DNA of 47,079 nt from positions 1-47,079 of the forward strand of contig JANYHZ010000250.1 in assembly GCA_025362135.1 (NCBI GenBank), given 5' to 3'. A model generated the notes under the pieces. The model made no database searches, was not told where the DNA came from, and saw nothing but the letters and a program-made list of their open reading frames with translations. Made by a program: the position numbers and the translations under genes. The stretch comes from Betaproteobacteria bacterium. Lineage in GTDB: Bacteria > Pseudomonadota > Gammaproteobacteria > Burkholderiales > Usitatibacteraceae. Below, piece by piece: positions 28,989 to 36,160 of the stretch (within the stretch, counting starts at the first letter, position 1; each line of letters starts with the position of its first letter).

Positions 28989-29917
28989 ACGGCGTTACTC
29001 ACATTTTTAAGTGCCACGCTACGAACTGATGCCGCCAGCGCACGCCGTTTTTCATACGCCTCACGGGCGATCCGAACGTCTTCCAGAAAATACGGCAACT
29101 CCTGCAAGGTAATTGCCTGCGCCGCATCCACCAGTGCTTTACCGGGATTCGGGTGCATATCCACGAGCAACATGTTTGCTCCCGCGATCACGCCTTGCGC
29201 AGCGACGTGGAAGACATCGAGTATTCCGTCCGGCGATGCGGCACGTATGCCTACCGAATGCGAGGGGTCTACGCACACCGGCATGCGGGTCAACCGATGC
29301 ACCACGGGAACATGGCCAAAATCAACGAGGTTGCGATGCGGATCGCCAAAATTGGTTTTCATGCCGCGCAAACCGAAGACAATTTTGGTATTTCCTTCCG
29401 AGGCGCAATATTCAGCCGCCATCAGGGATTCGTCGAGCGTAATGCCGAAGCCGCGCTTCAATAAAATCGGCAATTCCCGCTGGCGACCAACGGCCTTCAG
29501 CAATTCAAAATTCTGTGTATTGCGGGTGCCAATCTGCAACATGACGCCGGTCGGCTGCCCCGTCAGCGCAAGCGCAGCGTTGATCTCTTCGACGTGCGCT
29601 TCGCTTGTGACCTCCATCGAAATCACTTTGATGCCATACTTGCCCGCAAGCTCGAATACCCATGGCAAACACTCGCTGCCCATACCCTGAAATGAATACG
29701 GGCTGGTACGTGGCTTGTACGCTCCCATGCGCGCGCACACCTGGCCGTGATCACGCAGACAGGCAAAAGTCTGCTCGACAAAGTCGCGCGTATCGACTGC
29801 GTTAAGGCCAGCGAACGTGTGCAGATTGTCCTGTGAAAACGTCACGCCGTTGTATGCGAAACCCGTGTCGTGTTCATCGGCCTGATGACGGCCAAGAATG
29901 CGAAGTTCGATCGCCAC
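28985..29917 (-). CDS. DAHP synthase-like protein (type I-beta) with altered metal site
   Basis: TIM-barrel protein of 310 aa closest to type I-beta 3-deoxy-7-phosphoheptulonate synthases. It keeps MGAYKPRTSPYSFQGMG, QIGTRNTQNFELLKAVG, PILLKRGF and CVDPSHSVG. Where the family has GPCSVEG with the metal-binding Cys, this protein reads AGLNAVD. The VEVHP segment reads VDMHP, so by alignment from memory the metal Glu is an Asp. The His of DPSH and the Asp near the end (ALVDAAQ) remain. The start is GTG at 29917, two bases after the aroG stop. It may be a DAHP synthase with a remodelled site, an enzyme for another aldol reaction, or an inactive regulatory partner of AroG. Confidence 0.75.
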   Translation of the reverse strand: MAIELRILGRHQADEHDTGFAYNGVTFSQDNLHTFAGLNAVDTRDFVEQTFACLRDHGQVCARMGAYKPRTSPYSFQGMGSECLPWVFELAGKYGIKVISMEVTSEAHVEEINAALALTGQPTGVMLQIGTRNTQNFELLKAVGRQRELPILLKRGFGITLDESLMAAEYCASEGNTKIVFGLRGMKTNFGDPHRNLVDFGHVPVVHRLTRMPVCVDPSHSVGIRAASPDGILDVFHVAAQGVIAGANMLLVDMHPNPGKALVDAAQAITLQELPYFLEDVRIAREAYEKRRALAASVRSVALKNVSNAV

Positions 29918-29919
29918 AC

Positions 29920-30990
29920 TTATTCCCGCGTGGTTGTTTGCAAGCGACGCTCGCGAACTGCGCCGGCAAGCTGATTCAGGAGCATCTCAGTATCGGCCCA
30001 GTTGATACAGGCATCCGTCACGGAAACGCCGTATTCGAGTGCCTTGCCCGGCGTGATGTCCTGACGACCGGGGTTCAGGTGGCTTTCCACCATCACGCCA
30101 ACAATGCGTTCATCGCCCCCCGCGAGTTGCGCGGCCACATCGGACGATACGTCCATTTGTTTTTGATACTGCTTGCTCGAATTGGCATGCGAAAAATCGA
30201 TCATGACGCGTTGCGCCAGACCCGCTTTCGCCAATTCGTCGCAAGCCGTATTGACACTGGCCGCGTCAAAGTTTGGCGTCTTGCCGCCACGCAGAATAAT
30301 GTGGCAATCCTCGTTTCCAGCCGTCGAGAAAATGGCCGAGTGTCCGCCCTTGGTCACCGAGAGAAAGTGGTGCGGTGCCGACGATGCCTTGATCGCATCC
30401 ACCGCGATGCGGATATTGCCGTCGGTGCCGTTCTTGAAGCCCACCGGGCAGGAGAGACCCGAAGCGAGCTGTCGATGCGATTGCGACTCTGTGGTACGCG
30501 CGCCGATTGCACCCCAGGCAATCAAATCGGCAAAATACTGCGGTGAGATCAGATCCAGATATTCCGTCGCTGCCGCCAGCCCAAGGGAGTTGATATCGAG
30601 CAGCAGTTTCCTCGCCAGGCGCAATCCCTTATTGATATCGTGGGTCTCGTTCATGTCGGGGTCATTGATGAACCCTTTCCATCCCACGGTGGTACGCGGC
30701 TTCTCAAAATAAACCCGCATCACGATGGTGAGATCGGGCTCCAGCTTCAGCCGAAGCGCCTGCAGGCGCGTCGCGTATTCCATCGCTGCGTCATAGTCGT
30801 GGATCGAGCACGGTCCGACAATCACCAGCAAACGATCGTCGCCGCGGTGCATGATGCGGTGAATCTCTTCGCGCGCCCGATACACGGTTGACGACGCCTG
30901 ATCGGTCACGGGAAATTCGCGCATCAGATGCGAAGGTGGGATGAGTTCCTTGACGCCGCGAATGCGAACGTCATCGGTGTTGTAGGCCAT
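29920..30990 (-). CDS. aroG: 3-deoxy-7-phosphoheptulonate synthase, type I-alpha (AroG)
   Basis: First enzyme of the shikimate pathway, condensing PEP and erythrose 4-phosphate, 356 aa. The metal site motif VGPCSIHD is intact. MRVYFEKPRTTVGWKGFINDP, GARTTESQSHRQLASGLSCPVGFKNGTDG and the C-terminal IDFSHANSSKQYQKQ and VESHLNPGRQ match the family. The start MAYNTDDVRIRGVKELIPP at 30990 matches E. coli AroG and follows a CGGAG site 6 nt before the ATG. An ATG at 31059 would add 23 residues and is less likely. An aromatic-codon attenuator lies upstream, so expression should rise when Phe, Tyr or Trp is short. Confidence 0.95.
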   Translation of the reverse strand: MAYNTDDVRIRGVKELIPPSHLMREFPVTDQASSTVYRAREEIHRIMHRGDDRLLVIVGPCSIHDYDAAMEYATRLQALRLKLEPDLTIVMRVYFEKPRTTVGWKGFINDPDMNETHDINKGLRLARKLLLDINSLGLAAATEYLDLISPQYFADLIAWGAIGARTTESQSHRQLASGLSCPVGFKNGTDGNIRIAVDAIKASSAPHHFLSVTKGGHSAIFSTAGNEDCHIILRGGKTPNFDAASVNTACDELAKAGLAQRVMIDFSHANSSKQYQKQMDVSSDVAAQLAGGDERIVGVMVESHLNPGRQDITPGKALEYGVSVTDACINWADTEMLLNQLAGAVRERRLQTTTRE

Positions 30991-31104
30991 ATCGCGCTCC
31001 GATTGGACAATCTGCAGCTTGGGGCTCACGCCAGAAAGTTTCGTGTTTGATGGTGTCATATTTGTTCCAGTCTCGCATGCCGCCCTGTCAACCGGCAAAA
31101 AAAA

Positions 31105-31126
31105 CGCCAGCTTTGAAGGCTGGCGG
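31105..31126 (-). terminator. Attenuator terminator of aroG
   Basis: On the minus strand the stem is CCGCCAGC/GCTGGCG around a short loop, followed by a run of eight T. It also has flanking A/T pairs that let it work from the other side. It lies between the leader peptide stop (31162) and the aroG start, as an intrinsic terminator inside a leader must. Confidence 0.88.
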
Positions 31127-31161
31127 TTTTTAGAAATCGTGGTGCACTTAAATCCTGCGCA

Positions 31162-31227
31162 CTAACCTTTCTCCGCCAGAGGCTTCGAAAAATAGAAGTA
31201 CCAGAAATAAAAAGCGCGAATGTTCAT
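31162..31227 (-). CDS. Leader peptide of the aroG attenuator
   Basis: A 21-residue peptide, MNIRAFYFWYFYFSKPLAEKG, ends in TAG. Residues 6-13 are F Y F W Y F Y F: four Phe, three Tyr and one Trp in a row, with no other residue between. The antiterminator segment CTGGCGG overlaps codons Leu17-Ala18-Glu19. No ribosome site precedes the ATG, but the -10 box ends only 7 nt upstream, so a leaderless message is likely. It is too short for ordinary gene callers. Confidence 0.9.
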   Translation of the reverse strand: MNIRAFYFWYFYFSKPLAEKG

Positions 31228-31243
31228 GTGGCAGATACTAGCA

Positions 31244-31595
31244 GGGAATTTGTGCGGTGCGCAAGATTTGTGTTCCGACCGATGTGCGTAGCCCGCAAGA
31301 AGCAAAGCGTATTGCGGGGGCAACAGTTAATAAAAAAATTTCCGTGAATGCCCCGCGCTCCTGCTACGTTTGCCTGCGTGCGGGCCAGTGGTTGCGCGTG
31401 GTCGTCGGAATCAATTGGGGATATCGAGGCCATCGAGTCTCAAGCACTGGTGCGGCGTTTCGTGCACTTTAAGTCTGGAAGGCGCGTCAAATGGCGATCT
31501 GCGAGGCGATGTGCGGCGATGAATCTTTGCGAAAAAAAACCGTCGCCTGTCCCAATCATCGAGTTCTAGATTTCGGGATTGTTCGCCAGTGATAG
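31244..31595. other. Gap between the aroG leader and the TPR-CHAT remnant
   Basis: No recognisable gene is seen. A 71-codon frame at 31257-31472 (plus) has no family resemblance and no ribosome site. The region may be decayed sequence from the 5' end of the TPR-CHAT gene plus the aroG promoter. Confidence 0.4.
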
Positions 31596-33474
31596 CAAGC
31601 CGAACCGCTCTATGAACGTTCGCTTGCGATATATGAAAAGGCTCTCAGTCCGGATCATCCCACTGTTGCGCTCTCCCTTAACAACTTCGCAGTGTTGTAC
31701 GACGATCAAGGTAAGTACGCTCAGGCACTACCGCTTGCGCGCAGGGCAAGCGCTGTCTATCGACTACGGATCATCGGCGGCGGCACAACCGATGCTGCCG
31801 CTCGCGAAGCTACGCAGAATCGATACGGTTTTCTCACCCATCTGTCACTACTTTCCCGTAATCCAGCCAAGGAATCTGCCGACAAAATCACCGACGAAGC
31901 CTTCCAGATTGTGCAACTCGAACAAGCCTCCAGTACCGCTTCCGCCATCGCCAAAATGGCGTCCCGCTTCGCCAGCGGCGACGACGCTCTGGCCGCGCAA
32001 GCAGGCCGCCAGCGAGCGGCGCACTAGGAACGAGATGCTGCTGGTTAGTGCAGCCAGCAGGCTCCCTCAGCAACGAAGCGCGGAAAACGAGCAAAGATTG
32101 CGCGACGACATCGCTAGTGCGGTAAAAGAAATCGAGATGATCGATGCCGAACTGACCCGCCGCTTTCCCGAATATCAAGAGCTCACTCGCCCCGAACCCG
32201 CCACGGTCAGTCAGATTCAAGCCTTATTGAAACCGGGCGAGGCGATGCTGATTTATGTACTAAGTGGACGCAGCTTTAGTTTTATATGGGTGGTGAAACA
32301 GGACGGCGCAATCTTTCAGACGCTGCAAGTGGATAAGAACGACATCGTCAAGAAAGTGGCAACGATCCGCGCTGAGATGGAACTGGATAACAAAGACCGA
32401 CTCAAGCGGGTCAGCGTGGGCGTGCTGCACGATCTTTACAAAAACATCTTCGCCCCTGCGCTGCCGCATCTTGTCGGGGTCAAGCATGTGATGGTGGTGC
32501 AGTCCGGTCCGTTGCAAAGTCTGCCGTTCAGCATGCTGGTCGTGTCGCCCCCGCCGAAGATCAAGAGCGATGCCGATTACCGGCAGGTGGATTGGCTCGT
32601 CAGGCATTACGCGTTGTCGGTACTGCCGTCGGTGAGCTCGATCCAGGCCTTTCGGCAATTCACCAAAACAAACACGGCGCAGGAACCGTTTGCCGGATTC
32701 GGCGATCCGCTCATCGGTGGAACAAGCGGTGCCACGCGTGGCAATCGCAGCAGTATGAATATCGCCACGGTGTTCCGCAACCCTTTAGTGAAGAACGCCC
32801 CGAATGCAGCGCAGGCCACCGAGATTGCCGATGTCGAAGCGATCCGCAATGCACCGCGTCTGCCCGAGACCGCAGACGAACTGCGCGCGATGGCGAAGGC
32901 ACTCAAGTCCGATCAACATGCGCTATGGCTGCAGGAGAACGCGACCGAGACCAAAATCAAGCAACTCGAATTGTCGAAGTACCGCACGCTCGCCTTCGCG
33001 ACCCACGGCCTGATGGCGGGCGAGATCAAAGGGATTGGTGAAGCGGGCTTGATCCTGACGCCGCCGCGCGAAGGATCGCTTGAGGATGACGGCTATCTTT
33101 CAGCGAGTGAAATCGCAAAGCTGAAACTCAACGCTGACTTGGTCGTGTTGTCGGCTTGCAATACCGCCGCCGCAGACGGTACACCGGGTGCGGAGGGACT
33201 GTCGGGACTGGCGAAGGCTTTCTTTTACGCTGGTGCGCGTTCCCTGCTGGTATCGCATTGGCCGGTCGCGTCAGAGGCAACGGTGCCGCTCACCACGGGT
33301 ATGTTGAGGGAATACGAAGCCAATCCCGGCAAGGGCAAGGCAGAGGCGCATCGCAAGGCGATGCTGGCGCTGATCAATACGTCGGATCATCCGGAATACG
33401 CGCAACCGCTATTCTGGGCACCGTTCATCGTGGTTGGGGAAGGTGGCGCTGGGAAACTATTGACCATTCCATAA
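31596..33474 (+). pseudogene. Decayed TPR-CHAT domain protein gene
   Basis: The remnant begins without a start codon, right after an in-frame TAG at 31593, in the middle of a kinesin-light-chain-type TPR unit (AEPLYERSLAIYEKALSPDHPTVALSLNNFAVLYDDQGKY). That frame continues through the linker typical of these proteins (DEAFQIVQLEQASSTASAIAKMA) and ends at TAG 32025-32027. From about 31990-32005 the homologous reading moves to another frame (KQAASERRTRNEMLLVSAASR) and continues to 33474, so a frameshifting deletion or insertion lies there. The C-terminal CHAT caspase-like domain is complete, with the His of FATHG (33004) and the Cys of LSACNT (33157). A long open frame from 31579 translates the TPR region out of frame and is misleading. 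Expression of the CHAT part alone from the ATG at 32035 is conceivable. Confidence 0.85.
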
Positions 33475-33580
33475 CTGTGTGTTGGTGGCTTCCCTCTCCC
33501 GGCCTGTCCGCAATAGTTATTCGTAGAACGCCATTTTACGCCCTTCACGAGATATTTTCGCCTCGAACGGCGCGCCAGTT

Positions 33581-34192
33581 CTAGTGGTTCGTTGAATCTT
33601 CGCGGCTCACGTGTGGTTCCGCGACTGTTTGGCGTTTCAAATTCGCCACCGTATCGATATCCGCAAAAATGCCCGCATCATCAACATCGATTTCCTCGAT
33701 GAACAAGGCATCCGCGTTAAGTATTTCACGGGCACCGGTGTCACCTGTCAGCGCCAACAATCGCGCCAGATAGTGCGCGGAAAAACCAACCGGATGCCCG
33801 CGTTTGCCACCGACGACGGGCACCACAATGCGCGCACCAGCACGCAGCGCATCGGCAACCGCCATCACGGTGCCGACCCGAATCGAGGGCATATCACCAA
33901 GTGAGATCACCCAACCACTCGCGCCAGCCGCCGCCGTCACACCTGCCGCGATACTGGTACCCATCCCGTCGTCAGCATGATCGTGAATAACGACCTCGCA
34001 ACCACAGGCTTTTAATACCTGAATCAGTTCTGGATCACGACGCGCCACGGCAACCACATTTTCCGGGCAGGCGAGGAGCAGATTCGCTGCCGCCGCTTCA
34101 ACTATCCTGCGTCCATCTGGCAGCCGCGCGAGTAATTTTTGGGAGCCGAAACGCGATGCAGAGCCCGCAGCAAGGAGGATGCAGGTGATCAA
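33581..34192 (-). CDS. MocA-like molybdenum cofactor nucleotidyltransferase
   Basis: NTP-transferase of 203 aa, of the group that adds CMP (MocA) or GMP to molybdopterin before insertion into hydroxylases. The nucleotide-binding start is CILLAAGSASRFGSQKLL, and SLGDMPSI holds the metal-binding Asp. GGKRGHPVGFSAHY and the C-terminal IDVDDAGIFADIDTVANL are typical. The start is TTG at 34192, one base after the xdhC-like stop. The association with xdhC-like and iorAB-like genes supports cytidylation of the cofactor, as molybdenum hydroxylases use the cytosine dinucleotide form. Confidence 0.88.
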   Translation of the reverse strand: MITCILLAAGSASRFGSQKLLARLPDGRRIVEAAAANLLLACPENVVAVARRDPELIQVLKACGCEVVIHDHADDGMGTSIAAGVTAAAGASGWVISLGDMPSIRVGTVMAVADALRAGARIVVPVVGGKRGHPVGFSAHYLARLLALTGDTGAREILNADALFIEEIDVDDAGIFADIDTVANLKRQTVAEPHVSREDSTNH

Positions 34193-34195
34193 CGG

Positions 34196-35182
34196 TCAGG
34201 CAGCAGACGACTGCATGGCGTGGGATGCGGCACGTGCGGGCGATAGCACCAGACCATTTCGCGCCGCAACGAGTTCCGCCAGTATTGCGATGGCGATTTC
34301 AGGCGGGGTGCGGCTACCGATCGACAAGCCGACGGGGCCGTGAAGTTTTGCCACCTGCGCGGGGCTTACATCAAACTCCAGCAAACGCTTGCGGCGTTCC
34401 TCGGACGTTTTGCTTGAGCCGACCGCACCAACATAGAAAGCCTGCGACTTCAGCGCTTCCATCAGCGCCATATCGTCGAGCTTCGGGTCATGCGACACCG
34501 CGACGATAACACTATGCGGATCGGGCTTGAATGCGAGTACGGCATCGTCGGGCATGCCGTTAATAAATGTTGTTCCCGGAACGCGCCACACACTGCGATA
34601 TTCTTCGCGCGGATCGCAGACCGACACCTGAAAATCCAGCGTGGCTGCGACTTCAGCGAGATAGCGCGCAATTTCGGAGGCACCGATAATCAACAATCGC
34701 CAACGGGGCCCGTGGATGCAGGCAAATTCACGCTCGGTCCGCATGGTTGTATCGGTTTCAAATGCTGGTCGGAAGGACCATTTTCCAGTCGCGAGATCGA
34801 CCGACCGAACAAAAACTTCGCCCGATGCAATTTTTGAAAACAACACGCCCAGTCGCGCAGCATCGAGAGCGGATTCGATCACGACCTCCAGTTCACCACC
34901 ACAGGGCAAACCAAACCGGCGCGCGTGCTCCGAGGTAATTCCGTAGCGTTGAAGAATAGGTACGGCCCCGGAAAATTGATCGCGGCGCTCGGCCAGATCG
35001 TCTTCAATGCAGCCGCCCGAAACAGAACCAATGACAACCCCATCGTCACGCATCGCCATCAGGGAACCCGGCGGGCGCGGGCTTGCGCCAAACGTTTGCG
35101 TAACAGTGACCAACCAAATGCGGCGCCCTGCACTCATCCAGTCACGCGCGTGCTCAAGTACTTCGATATCCAGCGATTGCAT
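34196..35182 (-). CDS. XdhC/CoxI family molybdenum hydroxylase maturation factor
   Basis: Protein of 328 aa in the family that binds molybdenum cofactor, helps its sulfuration and hands it to xanthine dehydrogenase-type enzymes. The N-terminal XdhC domain has FGASPRPPGSLMAMRDDG and GSVSGGCIEDDL. LPCGGELEVVIE contains the conserved Cys. The C-terminal Rossmann half has LLIIGASEIARYLAEVAATLDFQVSVCDP and GPVGLSIGSRTPPEIAIAILAELVA. It follows the lipoprotein hydrolase by 18 nt. Confidence 0.92.
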   Translation of the reverse strand: MQSLDIEVLEHARDWMSAGRRIWLVTVTQTFGASPRPPGSLMAMRDDGVVIGSVSGGCIEDDLAERRDQFSGAVPILQRYGITSEHARRFGLPCGGELEVVIESALDAARLGVLFSKIASGEVFVRSVDLATGKWSFRPAFETDTTMRTEREFACIHGPRWRLLIIGASEIARYLAEVAATLDFQVSVCDPREEYRSVWRVPGTTFINGMPDDAVLAFKPDPHSVIVAVSHDPKLDDMALMEALKSQAFYVGAVGSSKTSEERRKRLLEFDVSPAQVAKLHGPVGLSIGSRTPPEIAIAILAELVAARNGLVLSPARAASHAMQSSAA

Positions 35183-35200
35183 GCGGCTGTTTCCCGAATC

Positions 35201-36127
35201 TTATTGCGTAACGGAATCCGCCTGGGCCGCCGCGCCAAGCCCGATGGTGGACAACCCTGATTGCGGGGCGCGATTCAGATTAAGCCCAAAATGCTCGGAC
35301 ACTGCACGCTGGTATTCAGAAAAATACCCTGCCGCCAGATTGTGGTGTGATCCTCCCTCGGCACGCAACAGTCGTTTCGGTGCCTTGGCGGCGGCATACA
35401 GGCGCTCAGCCATCGTGAACGGCACGATATTGTCGGCGGTGCCGTGCACAAACAGGACCGGAATCGTCACACCGCCAATACGGTCAAGCGTATCAAAGCG
35501 TTGCGTGACCAAAAATCCAACGGGCAGAAAACCCCATCGGGTTTCAAGGATCATGTCGGGAATGGACGTGAACGCGGCTTCGAGAATAAGTCCATTCGCA
35601 TTCTTCTCCGTGATCGCCAGATGGGTGGCCATTGAACTACCAAGCGAATGTCCGAAGATGAAACGCTTCGCGGCAGGACTACGTGTGGCAAGGTAGTGCC
35701 AGGCGGCTTCGGCATCCTCGTTGGCAGATTGTTCCGTGGGAGAGCGACCATCGACAAATGCACTTTTGCCAAAGCCGCGATAGTCGATGGCGAGTACCGA
35801 AAAGCCCATACCGCTCCAGCGCGGGATACGGGTTACGCTGCCGGTGAGGTTCCAGCGCGCGCCGTGCAAATACAAAAGTGTGGGCGCGTCTTTGTCGGGT
35901 CGGGGTGACCACCACGCATGAATTTTTTCACCCGTGTTTCCGACGGGAATCCACACTTCCTCGACACCTTCCGGTGTGCCCCGATAGCCTCGCCATTCCC
36001 CCTGCACTGGATTGAATATCCAGTCACCCTGTTTGGTGTCGAGATACGCGCAACCGCCGGAAAAGATCAAGACCAAACCGGCGATCAACCAGCCGACCTT
36101 CGACCGGGACAACAAGTTTGTTTTCAT
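35201..36127 (-). CDS. Lipoprotein alpha/beta hydrolase
   Basis: Alpha/beta-hydrolase-fold enzyme of 308 aa that is probably lipid-anchored outside the cytoplasm: LIAGLVLIFSGGC ends in a lipobox. The oxyanion region LLYLHGARWNL, the nucleophile elbow FGHSLGSS, the acid region LFVHGTADNIVP and the His in GGSHHN are all present, so it should be active on an ester or amide. The start is taken at ATG 36127, which gives a compact lipoprotein signal. A GTG at 36148 is in frame. It lies inside the molybdenum hydroxylase operon, 33 nt after iorB. Its substrate is unknown. Confidence 0.87.
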   Translation of the reverse strand: MKTNLLSRSKVGWLIAGLVLIFSGGCAYLDTKQGDWIFNPVQGEWRGYRGTPEGVEEVWIPVGNTGEKIHAWWSPRPDKDAPTLLYLHGARWNLTGSVTRIPRWSGMGFSVLAIDYRGFGKSAFVDGRSPTEQSANEDAEAAWHYLATRSPAAKRFIFGHSLGSSMATHLAITEKNANGLILEAAFTSIPDMILETRWGFLPVGFLVTQRFDTLDRIGGVTIPVLFVHGTADNIVPFTMAERLYAAAKAPKRLLRAEGGSHHNLAAGYFSEYQRAVSEHFGLNLNRAPQSGLSTIGLGAAAQADSVTQ

Positions 36128-36160
36128 TGACCGATAGTAACCAGACACAACGTTGGCCGA

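Larger units (their letters stand above)
31105..31243 (-). promoter_or_regulatory. Aromatic amino acid transcription attenuator upstream of aroG
   Basis: The element has four parts, all visible. An extended -10 TGCTAGTAT lies at 31243-31235. A 21-codon leader peptide carries eight consecutive aromatic codons. CTGGCGG, at 31179-31173 inside the leader's last codons, is the exact complement of CCGCCAG at 31126-31120, the 5' arm of the terminator. The terminator itself completes the set. A ribosome stalled on the aromatic codons would leave CTGGCGG free to pair and would prevent termination. A ribosome that reaches the stop codon would cover it and the terminator would form. The mode of action is inferred from the classic trp/phe attenuators. 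Confidence 0.88.

Noticed and set aside
31579-32035. N-terminal part of a long open frame leading into the CHAT domain
   Set aside because: The TPR and linker homology in this stretch is in a different frame, so this translation is not biological.
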